A stretch of DNA of 64,000 nt from Staphylotrichum longicolle (Eukaryota > Ascomycota > Sordariomycetes > Sordariales > Chaetomiaceae): NCBI GenBank assembly GCA_019096155.1, contig JAHCVI010000002.1:2914001-2978000 (forward strand), written 5' to 3'. Position numbers and translations under genes: made by a program. Positions 30,830-42,226 of the stretch are shown one piece after another (the stretch's first letter is position 1; each line of letters opens with the position of its first letter). The notes below the pieces were generated by a model that ran no database searches, was not told the DNA's origin, and saw nothing but the letters and a program-made list of their open reading frames with translations.

Positions 30830-31454
30830 TTAACCCTTGACGCACGCAACAAAGTTGTTGCCGCTCGCGCCCGTGTGGGTGATGAGCATGTCCAGCGCGC
30901 CGTTCTTGTCAAACACGACCCTGTCGGCGCCCGGCGAGCCGCCCGTGTAGACGGCGTGGCTAGCCAGGATCGGGAACTCGTACCAAGGCGCCGAGGTGGG
31001 GAAGGAGAAGCCCTCGTAGTTGTTGTACTTGTGGGGGTAGCTGTCTTTTTTTGGGGAGGGTTGGTCGGTGTTAGTGTTGTGGTTTGCGGATCTCAGTGGG
31101 ATTTTGTAGGCGACAAGAAAGAGACGAGGAAGGAAATGAGAGGAGGGGGAAAGGGGGGATGCCGGAAAGGGGGGAACTGACTGATGGCGCTTCCGGCCTG
31201 CTGCAGCGAGTAGCCCTTGTTGAGGGCCGACGTGATGTGAGACTGCGTGTAGCAGACGCTGCCGCAAGTGTAGGCACAAGCGCGCGCCTCGGGCTGCACT
31301 TCGGATTCGGAGGGGAGGGGAGCGGCCGAGACGGCAGCGGTGAGGAGGAAGGTGAGGAAGGCGGGGATGAGCTGGAGCTGTTAGTCTTGCGTTGACCTTT
31401 GACCTTTGACCTGGGATTGGATGTTGGATGGATGGTAGGTCTTACGCGGACCAT
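30830..31454 (-). CDS. Secreted guanyl-specific ribonuclease (RNase N1/T1 family)
   Basis: Three-exon gene for a secreted microbial-type ribonuclease that cuts single-stranded RNA after guanosine. Exon 1 is only MVR (ATG 31454, donor GTAAGA); exon 2 gives the rest of the signal peptide (LQLIPAFLTFLLTAAVSA) and a short propeptide; the last intron lies between GSAI and SYPHKYNN. The mature enzyme has the full catalytic set seen in the family: YPHKYNNYEG (His), PWYEFPIL (Glu), GADRVVF (Arg) and LITHTGASG (His), plus cysteines in YTCGSVCY and FVACVKG. The stop is TAA 30832-30830. Length and motifs are normal, so it is probably active. Neighbour of the CVNH lectin on the same strand. Confidence 0.92.
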
Positions 31455-32537
31455 TTTGTCAGGTATGAGGAGCTGGCTGGCTGTGGTTTGAACTTCGATG
31501 ACGACTGTGGTTGAGTCCGACAATTGGCTTTCCATGAGCAATGCTCCTCACTTTAAGTGCTGTAGCGATGAGAGGTAACGCGCTCTTTGCGGGGAACTAG
31601 CCAAAGATGGAAGGTTTGTTCGACATGCTCATGACGATCTCATGCAGACCACCTAGACTCCTTCTGGGACTTCCACCCGCAGATACCAACACTTTAAACG
31701 CCTCGTTCAACCTTATCTGCATCAAGCACTACAAGTGTTGCACCTTCTGAACTATCCCTGGGCGTATATTACCCTTTAATCTCACCGAAAGCTATTAGAA
31801 CTACCCCATCCCAGTCATCTCACTGGCCATTGACTGAACGGTTACACGTGCCCTGTCTCCAACAAGATCCTAAATCGTTTCATCCATGAATGTTCCTTTT
31901 AGCACGAGTGTGTTCCTCGACACTGATTGGGCTGCGGGTCTCGCGGGTGCCGTGCTCTCCCGCGTGGAGTGCCGCAGATCGACGATGGGGTGCCGGACCA
32001 ATCGACGAATCACCGTCCGCAGCGTCTCGGTAGTGCAGCGTGCCCCTGACGGCACCTATTCCGAACCAGGAAGTTCCCGGAGGACAAGGGCAGCCACGTT
32101 GTTGCTTGCTTGGCTGTTATCTTGTCAGCAACGGCTTTCGGCGATTTCCTCGTGGGGGTAGCGCTGTAGAAAGGAGGAAAACATCCGCAGAGAGGAACAC
32201 TACACTACGCGTCACTCACAAGGGGTAGATGCCAGCTATTCTTTCATACCGAAGCTGAGTTCGGTAAACGTTGCGGATTGTACAAGACTTGACCTCGTCG
32301 GAAACGTGCGCTGTATTTAAAATGTCATGAGACAGGCTACCCTTCACTATACGAAGGTGCCGGGGTTATCTTATCTACTGTTAACTACAAGGACTTCCCG
32401 CGTTCAGGTTTGTGACAAAAAATCATTCGTTCGTTGCTTGAATGGGCAAATATACTGTCATTCCAATATCACCCAGGACCTTAGAATCCGGACCCGGACT
32501 GGCCCTGGTGGTCAAGTAAATCTAGGTATGTACAAGA
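31455..32537. other. Intergenic up to the retrotransposon
   Basis: Promoter of the RNase gene on the left and the empty-site flank of the copia element on the right (target duplication CAAGA at 32533-32537). Open frames at 31.9-32.6 kb lack any family pattern. Confidence 0.45.
32533..32537. repeat. Target site duplication, left
   Basis: CAAGA directly before the 5' LTR; the same five bases follow the 3' LTR at 38211-38215. Confidence 0.9.
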
Positions 32538-32681
32538 TGTTGCGTGGGCTGGCCAGTGCGCTGGTCCCACCACACCACTTGTTCCTTTGCAGGTAGCCCT
32601 GTGGCCCATATCTTGCTCCTACATTACCATCATCATTAGTACGAAAAGATCACTAGTTTTTAGTGCCCTTTTCGTTCCATA
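32538..32681 (+). repeat. 5' LTR of copia element, 144 bp
   Basis: Begins TGTTGCG and ends in CCATA, equivalent to the 3' LTR end CTACA. Same length as the 3' copy (144 bp), with 13 differences, all transitions. Twelve are C/T at a CpA on the + strand and one is G/A at TpG. Confidence 0.92.
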
Positions 32682-33129
32682 GGTTATGAGCCCTCCTGTG
32701 CTTTATTTACCATCTATTTGACGATTAAATCCGATTTTTCGGTCGCTTTTGACTATCATTTCATCAAAATCTATCAAATCCGACAACTTGGTCGACCAGC
32801 GATCAAGTCTGCCGAAATCGACAAGTGGTTGATCGAGTTTAACTAGGCGTTACTATCACCGACCTACCGGAGGCCGGAATTATCATTGTCGATATCTATA
32901 TGGCTACTATGGCTAATTTGGGATATCATTGTCGACATTCTCATTGAAACTATCACGGAGTTGCTTTTGCGCTACTTCGATTGATCGTCAAAGTTGACGA
33001 CTATCATTTCTATTAATCCCTAGTTATTTTTTAGAAGTCTAGAATATCAATATCTATAGTATAGCTGAATAAGACTAACTAGCCAACCTTACAAGGGTGC
33101 TAGCTCAATTGATCAGGAGCTAGATATAG

Positions 33130-34000
33130 ATGGCTAACGGAGGCCGTTGTATCCCTATAATCGATAAATTGACTAAGTAGGAAGAGTTTCCTATCTGGCG
33201 TGACAAGCTGATGCGCGCCCTATATAGGTAAGAATACGACAAATACATTACGACTACTGTCCTAGAGCCCGATGACGAGGAGGATAAGGTATAGTAGCGT
33301 ACTAACCGCGCGGACCTGGAAGATTACCTGTAGGCGGTGGTTCCCGGATATAAGGTCTGGATGATTCTCAAGGGTATAGGTTAGAACTTAGACGATATAG
33401 ACCCGAAGAAGACCTTCGATAAGCTTGTCTAGTATTTTGAGAAAGGCGGGGCCGATACTAACGTAAAGCTCCTCTACGAGTTTACTACTATTTGCTGGGA
33501 GAAGTTCGATAGGATAGAGGTATACTAGCTACGCGTTAACTACTTGTGTAATCGGTTGGACCGGACCGACTTTAGGATGAATGAGAAGGCGTATACCTAG
33601 CTTGCGCTCTACGGTATTATAAAGGAGTATATAGACCTATATAACCGCTTGGTGACCAATATCTAGAACGATACGCTATCGTAGGGCGACTTGATAGTGG
33701 AATTCTAGCAATTGGCGGTTACCAAAGCCGTTTAACTAGCGATAAGCTAAGTTACGGTCAAGACTAAGGCCAAGGATAGTACTATAACTGCTAAGGATAA
33801 TAATAATAGTATAGACTAGAAGAAAGAGGTCTACTTAGTCTGCAACGAAAAGAAGTAGAAGAAGTCCAAGTACTATAACGACTATAGTTACTATTATATA
33901 GGGTCGGTCTATTAGGTCTACAACCTAGACTAGGCACTATAAGGTTAGACCCTGAAGAACTTCGTAAGGAAGATTAGCAATAATAATGATAACAATAGCA
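33130..34000 (+). pseudogene. copia gag remnant
   Basis: Stop-riddled gag-like region: EEFPIWRDKLMRALY and VVPGYKVWMILKG are typical of the copia gag polypeptide (UBN2-like), followed by basic Lys-rich sequence. The stops are almost all TAG. Non-functional. Confidence 0.6.
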
Positions 34001-34639
34001 AATCGTCGTTGTCGGGTCCCCTCTACTAGCAATCTGGCGTGGCTAACCCTATAACCCCGGGTAAAGCTACGATGCCGAGGAGCGATGCTAGGCCGTCAAA
34101 CTTACTATTTACGACGAACTATAACAATACTAGCATTACTATGATAAATTTCCCATCCTAGTAGGGTTTTCGAGAGGGTCCCTAGTACTAAGTGCTGAAG
34201 TCTAATAGGCCTAGAAGGTATAATTACCCCTAGGAATATGGGATATCGTCATTTACAACTCAGGCTGCGCGACGAATACCTTCAACGATAAAAAGTGGTT
34301 CGATACATTGGAGAACCTTCTAAAGGTAGTGTCAGCGCTGGCTTCGAATGGCATTACAATAGAGGTATAGCTAGGTAGGAAAGTCAGCTTCAAAGTAGAT
34401 CTTTCAGTGGGAAATGTAGCTACTATTGAGCTAGCTAAGGCGATCTATCAACTGGATATACCTTGCAACCTGGTTATAGGGCTCTATCTTCGGAATAATA
34501 GCATTTGTTGGAACTAAGACAACGATACCCTATATTACAAGGAAACGGGTATAACCCTAATGGAGTTATATAACTTTAATAGCGTACTAGCAATCAAGAA
34601 CGCTAAGCCGCGGGCTAAGCCGATAGTAGTAGAACCTAT

Positions 34640-37600
34640 TATAGTTACTATTCTATATAAGAAGATATATCGCCGCTTGATGTACGTGTAGAAGTCTATA
34701 GTAGAAGAGGCATATCGCCGGGCGGGTATTAAATTGACGGGTAACTGTAATGATCTCTACGGGGGCTATATTATAGTAAAGAAGATGGATGAACTTGGCA
34801 AAAAGGTACTAATCGAAGGCGAAGAACCACTAGATTTCGTTCGTATAGACGTCGTCTAATATCTCAACTCTGGCTATATAGGCTATAGGTATAGCATTTA
34901 CATTATCGATATAGCTTTGAATTACCACTAGGTAAAGTATATTAAAGAGAAGAAGGATATATTTATAGCTCTAAAGGACTAGGTAGAGATAATTTATACC
35001 TAGATAGGCTAGTAGGTAAAGATCATTAGCATTAACGGTAGTATAGAGTTTGGCTAAGCGGCAAGGCCGTTCGTTAATGACAACTTCAAGTGGTAGGCGT
35101 ATGCCTATAGCATTATCGTTTTATAGACGACGCTATATACCCTATAGATAAACGGGAAGATTAAGTATATAGTAAGGGAGGTTATAGACAAGACTAGGGC
35201 AACTATACTAGTATATAACGTTCTAGAGAGGTTATAGACCTTTATAATAGAAATAGTCGTCTAAGTGATAAACGCGTTGCCTACTATAGCCAACGAAGGC
35301 TCCAAGAGCCTATAGGAGGTCTTTACAACTAGTATTGGAATGCCGGAAGTACTACGGCAACCTTATATCTACTACTTTCGGTCTTACTTCTGTGAAGCGT
35401 TTTATTACGTCAAACTAGCCTATTGTAAGAGAAGCGATAAGTTCGTAGTATATATTTATAAAGGCCGCTTGATCGGCTATACTAACCTCTATAGGAAGAT
35501 TTACTAGGTTTGGAACCCGACCACTAGCAATATCGTCTGTATAAATGTAGTCAAGTTCAACAAGGGACTAGACCTTTAGTAGGACGATAATATTGAAGTG
35601 GATTACAAGGCGGTGTTTATAGACTCGACCATTGAGGAAGTCGAATAGTTAATCAAAGCTGGTAGTGGTTTGAACTATAGGAACCCGGCAAACCCATTCG
35701 CAAAGTTGGCTTCGTAGAATTAGAACAATAGACTAATAAACAAGTTATAATGTAGACCGACAAGCCAAGCGACTAAGACCAACCGAACGAACAAGACAAA
35801 TAACCTATATACTTGCCTACTCTAAGCCAAGCGAAGTAGAGGATATAAAGGCAAGCGTCTACTTCGATACCGACGATATAGAAGACTTATAGCAAGACCT
35901 GCCATTACGACCGATAGCCAATTAGCCCTATACTTGGAAGAGGTAGTTAAAGGACATTAGGGAGGATATCGATAGGGGGGTTAGGATAGACCCAATAGGA
36001 TCTAGTGGCTTTGGCCCGACTACGATAGGCAAAGGCGAAATACGGTGACGGCAACGAACCCGGCTTCTACGCGAAATTGAATGCGGGAAAGCTACCCGGG
36101 TAGTCGTTTTACACTAGATACCTAGTTAAACCATTACCACTAGTAGAAGTAGTGACGATGGTCTTATCGGCAATAAAGGCCGAACACGACATCACCTTGC
36201 ACTAGTAATCAATAGTCCCGAAGAATTACTATAGCGCGACCAAGATAGCTAATTTTAACGACTACTAGCTTCCCACGATAGAGAAACAAGACGCTAGCTT
36301 GTAGGATAAGGAAGTCTACGACTTAATGCCTAGGAAGAAAGGTATAATAGTGCTTCTAAGTAAATGGGTCTTTAACGAGAAGATAGACCCGACGACCGGC
36401 ATTACGACCCTACGCGCCTATTGGGTAATATATAGCAATTTTGATCAAGGCGCTTAGAACGCGTAAGACGTATACGCTACCGTTGTCAATAGCGTTACTA
36501 TAAAGACGTTCTTTGCACTAGTAGCTATAAAGGACTTGGAATACTACCAATTCGACTTCAAGACTATATTCCTAAACGCTGATATCCTAGAGGGTATAGA
36601 CTACTTTGTAGAACCTCCGGCGGGTTTGACCAAGCCAAGAGGTATAGTCTATAAACTTAGGAAGGTATTATACGGTCTTTACTAGAGCCCGATATACTAG
36701 TTCTCGACGATTAAACTAATAATAGAGGAAATGGGCTGTAAATCCCTAGATTCCGACATTTGCCTATTCCGGTATAAAGAGCTGGGAATTCTGGTAGTGC
36801 TATACGTCGACGACCTTCTAGTTGCGGCAAAGAAGACGGTACTAATTAACCATATACGTAATCAACTAGTATAGGTTTACAAACTTAAGGAGTTAGGTGA
36901 AGTTAAACGCTTCCTTAGGTTTAATGTAATTCGCAATTGCAAGGATAGGAAGATCTTTATTTTGTAGGAGAGCTATATCAATAGCCTTCTAGAGAAGAAA
37001 GGAATAATGGACTATAGGCCGGTGACGACGCTATAGCTAGCGAAGTTCGAGCTTCTAACTACTTAGGAGCCGGTAATAGATCAATAGAAGTTATATATTA
37101 AAGATACAGGCGCCCTCAACTAGGTAGCAAACGGGACGAGACTAGATATTGCATATACGATATTACGGCTAGTAGAGGCTAATAAAGGCCTATCGTAAGC
37201 TTATATCGACTTGATAAAGTATCTTCTTTGGTATTTAGAAGGTATAGCCGAATACAGATTAGAATTCGGGGGTAAGGACTTGACTACTAAGGATATAAAG
37301 ATGATATCGTTTATAGATACATCCCTAGCCGACCGCCTACCCTCCTAGCACTCTACTAGAGGCTACACTATCTTTATTGCCGGGGCACTAGTATTGTAGA
37401 AGACTAAGAAGCAGAGCTTTGTAGCGTTGAATACAATGGAAGCTAAATTCGCCAACTTAACGCTAGTAGGGCTATTAGCGAAGTAGGTAGTAAGGATTAT
37501 AGAAGAATACAGTATACCTTAGCCGGCACTAAGGATCTTATTTACCAATAGCTTAAATGCCTACTAGACTATAGCAAACCCTCTCAACAAGGCTCGGACT

Positions 37601-37860
37601 CGCTACATCGATATACGGTATAAGTAGGTGATGGAACAAGTTAGGAAGGGGGAGCTAGACGTCTAGTATATCGCTGGTCTAGAAATGGCTATAGACGGCT
37701 TAACGAAGCTACTATTGAAGGAGAAACATTAGAACTTCGTAAGGATAATAGGCATTATAGCCCGGAAGGCCCCGTAGGCGAAGTAATGGGAGACTAGGAC
37801 TTGCCTTGACGCTTCTAAAGGAGGTCTTGGAATAGAACAAGCTAGCTAGACGACTATTGC
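34640..37860 (+). pseudogene. copia pol remnant (integrase, reverse transcriptase, RNase H)
   Basis: Integrase-like core around LDFVRIDVV and YSIYIIDIALNYH (34.8-34.95 kb), reverse transcriptase with YYQFDFKTIFLNADILEG, YKLRKVLYGLY and ILVVLYVDDLLVAAK (36.54-36.83 kb), RNase H with SFVALNTMEAKFANLT (about 37.42 kb) and AGLEMAIDGLTK near the end. Interrupted by many TAG codons at positions where family members have Gln. No intact product is possible. Confidence 0.75.
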
Positions 37861-38066
37861 GTGGGTTCTCTATGGGAGCTGAATCGCTCAAAAATGCGAT
37901 TTCCGTAGAGAAAGGAAAAGTGAAACAAAATTGGTCATATGATGGATTACGTAGCTGGGCCGGGAAATGGGAGGACTAGAGTATATCACACTATATAGAT
38001 TTGTACATATATTAGCTTTCAGGGGAGTGATGATGGCTTCGTGGCTCTGAGCTGCCTGTGGGGGGG

Positions 38067-38210
38067 TGTTGCGTAGGCTGGCTAGTGCGCTGGTCCCACC
38101 ACACCACTTGTTCCTTTGTAGGCAGCCCTGTGGCCTACATCTTGCTCCCACATCACCATCATCATCAGTACGAAAAGATCACCAGTTTTCAGTGCCCTTT
38201 TCGTTCTACA
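38067..38210 (+). repeat. 3' LTR of copia element, 144 bp
   Basis: Begins TGTTGCG after a run of seven or more G and ends TTCTACA. About 91 percent identical to the 5' LTR by hand alignment (13 of 144 differ). Confidence 0.92.
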
Positions 38211-38215
38211 CAAGA
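38211..38215. repeat. Target site duplication, right
   Basis: CAAGA, matching 32533-32537 exactly. Confidence 0.9.
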
Positions 38216-38345
38216 AGCTAGGTAAAAGGCCCATCAGACAGATGGTCCGATGGAAAGCTCAAGACTCCGTCCATCCCCAAAAATGTATGCAATACCACAC
38301 CATGCAATCCAACCACAGGTTACCCTTTGCCGTTCATGTCCGTGC

Positions 38346-39124
38346 CTAGCAAGTGAAGACACTGGGCCCGGGGACCTTGTAGTTGGTAACCGGCGGGTAG
38401 TAGATGCTGATCTTGACTCCGGGGTCCGAGCCCTGTTGACGTAGAATTAGTCTCCTGAGTCCAGAACCCATGTACAACGCATAAAAGAAGGACATACGCT
38501 GTAGGCACCCGGGAAGCTGACGGTCGACGGCGTCTTGGCACCAGTACCGCCGACAATGTTGAGCTGAGCACACTCCATGTAGAACTGGGCGCCGGGGTAG
38601 TTGCCGGCGCCGTGCAGGGCGATCATCTCGGCGCGCAGCAGGTACTGGCCCGGGGCAATACAGGTGGGGATCTTGATGTTGTGGCGGCCCTGGTTGTTGA
38701 TGACCTTCTCGGTACCCCAGACGCCGTTGTTGAAGCCGTCTTCTTGGATCTTGAACCACCCGCCGCCAACGCCCGAGTCGGCGGTCGCGTCGTTGACCTT
38801 CTTCAGGTAGGCGATGGTGGGACCCTTGTGCGAGCTATCCATAACGTCGTTGGGCGCCGAGCCGGTGGTGCTCAGCATATACCGCCAGATGGCGGTCACG
38901 GTATCGCCGGCCTTGACCGTGATGACTTTGGAGGTGGACTTGGTCGGGTTGGGGGCACCGTTGCAGGCGACCGAGTTGGACGTCACATCCTCGATGGGGC
39001 CGTTGTACGAAGGAATACGGACACCCTGACCTTGGCCTTGGTTGACGCCACCGACCTCAAGGGACTGGAAGATGGTATGGGCGCTGACGGCGCTGGCCAG
39101 CATCAGGGGTGCGAGGACCTTCAT
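38346..39124 (-). CDS. AA9 lytic polysaccharide monooxygenase
   Basis: Secreted copper enzyme that oxidatively cleaves cellulose or related glucans. Start ATG 39124; signal peptide MKVLAPLMLASAVSA is removed before His16, the first copper-brace residue (mature HTIFQSLEVGG). Also seen: GVRIPSYNGPIEDV, SNSVACNG, the second copper His in MDSSHKGP, LLRAEMIALHGAG and the axial Tyr in AQFYMECAQL. A 65-bp intron (38433-38497, GTATGT donor) joins PGAYS to GSDPGVKISIYYPP; the protein ends PSVFTC. About 235 residues, no cellulose-binding module, all active-site residues present. The 3' end is only about 135 bp from the copia 3' LTR, pointing towards it. Confidence 0.94.
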
Positions 39125-40627
39125 GGTTGCGAACGGGAGGTGGGAGGTTGGGTGAAGCGGAGGGTGAATGTGCTCAAACCTTCTCATCAAGCAGAAGGAA
39201 TCGAGACGTGGCGAGTATAAATATTCGAGAGGTCTGCCCTCCCTCCTTGCCCAGAAAAAAATCTGCCAACAGCCGTTGTGGCGTCCTGCGCGGGACTAGC
39301 TCCCGGCGCGGCCGCAACGTAATCGTGGAGTGCATGCCCAGAATTGCGTGTACTGTGTAAGTCTTGGTGCAATTCTCAGACAACGGCAGAGCCGCGCCAC
39401 GCCGGCGGCACTCCGGTCGGGAGTAAGTTCCCGGTGCAACATCTCGGCGACCATTCCGAGTCGGTGCAGGCGCTGCAGATCCGAGTGCGTCTTCGGTGGA
39501 CGGATCGGAGGGTCACGGTCCGGGCAATATATCGCAGAGCGCCGGCAGCCTACCGATGCTGTTGCAGCGGCAGAGCCAAGCCTCTGGGCCCTCGTCAACA
39601 CTTTTCGGCAGGGACTGACCAGGATTTTTGTTCCCTTTCTGTGGTCAGCATGATGATAATTTCCCGGTTTCGTGAAGCCGCTGCCGCCCCCATTCCGTGC
39701 GACTTCATCAAGGTGCAACTGCTTCACGAGATCAAGACGGAGACGGTGTCCCCGCAGAGTTGCCCAGAACTGCACTCTATCGTCATTCCCGCCCAATTGC
39801 CGCAATTCGCACCAATGAAGAATGGGTTGGCATCTAGGCACGTGGGGGAGCGCCGTGTTGTTGGTTGAACTCAGTTTCTGGATGTTGTATCTGGCCGCTT
39901 GGCATTATAAGGGGAGAGAGGAGCGAAATGACGAGGTCGCTGGGCGGCAACAGCAACCGGTAAACCGAGTCAGTTGCCGTTAGGCCCCTGACAAGATCAC
40001 ATTGTGATGGCAATGTTTACGGGACAGAACTCGGATAGGTATTTCACATGTTGACGTTGACACTCACGGGCCGCAGACTCCTGTTTTGGTCATGCGTCAT
40101 TGTCAACGTATGTCCCATCCGGGACGGAATAACCAGCAGATCTCAGCGATGAATTGCGAGCGTCGACCAGGTTATCGGTATTTCCGCAATATTGTCATCC
40201 CGGGCGCAGCGGTATTTGGTGACCCCTGAGGCACGTCCCCTCTCGGTATTATCATCGAATGGCATCCCTGGTGCATTCGACCAGCCCCTGTTTGTAAGCA
40301 GTACATGCGATGTTGAACTACACAGTATTGGGATAGACCTGGAAACGGGTAAAACGGGCTGGAATGGCGGGACGGGATGAGGAAGAGCGGACCAAAGAGC
40401 ACTCAGGCTAAATCAAAACCCCATGTCTGGAGGTAGTCAGGACATGCATCTGCATTAGGGGTCGATAGCACTACGATGCACCAGAACAGTTCTGCACGCA
40501 AGAAAGCAGGGTCTCGTGTTGCTCTTTGATAGCGTTGCTCCTCTCGTTCATTTAGTCCTTCACACCATGCCATTTGGAAAGCCCTCTCAACACTAGGCTA
40601 CAAGAGCGTACCTTGTATTTTCATTGT
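39125..40627. other. Intergenic upstream of AA9
   Basis: AA9 promoter (a TATTTATA-like box on the minus strand around 39215-39225) and about 1.4 kb without a supported gene. Overlapping open frames at 39.3-39.87 kb exist on both strands but show no family pattern. Confidence 0.4.
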
Positions 40628-41900
40628 TCAACTTGGCCCTTCTTGCTCCTCTTCTTGATTTCCATCGTCCTCGCTCAGGCTGAGATGTTGGCCTACAGTG
40701 CCGCCTCGCCTGAAAGGGAAGGTCACCGAGACGGTACCGAAGTTTGTGTTGATATGATTGATGAATGCCTCGAACTCGGGGTAATCCAACGTGTTTCAAG
40801 GCACTCTTTGCATCAATTGGAGATGCCAATATGTTGGTGGCTTTCGCTCCCACTCGTCCCGGTACAGGTGCTGCTGGATGGCATGCTCCTCATTCACCCT
40901 GACAAGATTGCGGTCGTCAGCAAGAATGGGCAGGGGCGAGTTTGCGGGATCCGGATCTTTGGCCATGAGGAACGCAAGAAGCGACTCCAGCTGCTCGTCC
41001 CGGAGCTGGTAGTATCTGTATGTGACGCCGCGGCGACAGGAGTGGAAATAGGGGTTTGGCGGGAACGCTGGAGTCCTCTGCTCGGCTTGGCGGTCAAAAA
41101 CGGTGACTCCACCTAGGACGTGGTTCTCGGCCCAGTATCCGACCATGTCAGCAACCCCATTGGGATATATATCGTGATGAATGTAAGCATGGTGGTTGAA
41201 TAGTGTTGGCCTGGGATTCACAGGCCCTCCATTTGGGTCCTCCAAATCTCTGGGATCAACCCATTGATCAATGCTGTCAGTGTCGCTGTCATGCATCCGA
41301 AGGCCAAGTTGGAAGAGGAATGCTCCGATCTGGTGCATTGCAACTGCGACGAGCTCAATTAGGCGAATGCTGAACAGTCTTGACGCGACTGATGCCCGCC
41401 TAAACGATTGGAGCAACTTGGTAATGTGTCAACATCTGAACAATCCCCCCCCAAAACACTGCTGGCGCTGGTTGGTTCCTCACCTTGGGGTCCAATAAAA
41501 GCACGTTTGGGTCAAAGCTTTCCCGGAAATCCCGCGCTTTGTCGAGGGTGCCTGGGCAAATGATCTCATGTTGTTCGATGGAGTGGTCCCCAGTGAGCAA
41601 TGGAAATCGGCAATCCCAAGCAACGTCGGCGGTGAGCAGTCCGTCGATGATTTGAGCGAATGTAAACAGGGCAAGTTGGGTAGATAATACGTTGGATAGG
41701 GCGCGGGAAAAGAGCTTATAGTGCTCGGAATCGTCGTTGACATATGGTATCCGGGAAGCATGCGCTTGGCGTGCCAATGCCGCCAGCCGCTCCGTACCCG
41801 CTGCCTCATCTGGTTCTGACGACGGAGATCTGGAGCGGGAAGACGCGGACTGTGATGATGACCGCGAACCCGACCCGCGCTGGTGTTGTTGGGGAGACAT
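40628..41900 (-). pseudogene. Fungal hypothetical protein gene with in-frame TGA
   Basis: Starts ATG 41900 (MSPQQHQRGSGSRSS, Ser/Arg-rich). A GTGAGG...CCAAG intron near 41.42-41.49 kb joins LLLDPK to LLQSFRRAS. Conserved-looking blocks are ALSNVLSTQLALFTFAQII, EIICPGTLDKARDFRESFD, LIELVAVAMHQIGAFLFQL, HDIYPNGVADMVGYWAE and VTVFDRQAEQ. TGA at 40796-40798 ends the frame after MQRVP, yet the same frame continues for about 56 codons as NTLDYPEFEAFINHINTNF to an acidic tail, so the TGA looks like a recent nonsense change. Helical, no known domain. Divergent from a truncated copy of itself at 42227. Confidence 0.55.
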
Positions 41901-42226
41901 CCTTGGTTGTGTGACATGTCCCGAGCTCACTTTCAGGTGAAAGATTGAAGCCAAGGCCTGCCAGTCTCACACAGCATGAAATTTGGAGGGATAGGAACAC
42001 GTGAGCAAAGAATACGCTCATGCAAACGTGGGCCGGGGGTGGACTGTTGGTGCCTGATCTTGAGAAAGGTGCATGGTTTCTGGGCTCTCCATTCGTTGAT
42101 AACCCCCCGATTCCTGTCACAAACACGGGTTGATTCAAAGCATTTCCATGCTAGAAAATTTACCGTTTTACAGTCAAGCTGTTCGTCATCCGTTTATTGC
42201 ATCGCAACAAAAAAACGAACCTCAGC

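Larger units (their letters stand above)
32538..38210 (+). mobile_element. Ty1/copia LTR retrotransposon, hypermutated and dead
   Basis: 5,673-bp element with TG...CA-type 144-bp LTRs, a 5-bp target duplication (CAAGA), a PBS-like GGTTATGAGCCC just inside the 5' LTR (32682 on) and a G-run polypurine-like tract (38058-38066) before the 3' LTR. Translation of the + strand, ignoring stops, gives in order a gag region (33.13-34.0 kb), integrase-like sequence (34.8-35.6 kb), reverse transcriptase with YVDDLL at 36803-36820, and RNase H (KTKKQSFVALNTMEA, about 37.4 kb). The order integrase before reverse transcriptase is that of copia. Nearly every Gln codon CAG has become TAG, so no frame over 60 codons survives. 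Composition is AT- and TpA-rich, unlike the flanks; RIP-type mutation is the obvious cause. Confidence 0.93.

Noticed and set aside
33100..37860. TAG read as a sense codon in the copia element
   Set aside because: Stops fall at Gln positions together with a general CpA loss, and all other genes use TAG, TAA or TGA as stops; hypermutation explains it without recoding.
39296..39868. Overlapping open frames of 170-180 codons on both strands
   Set aside because: No domain, no splice support, no conserved composition; probably AA9 promoter DNA.
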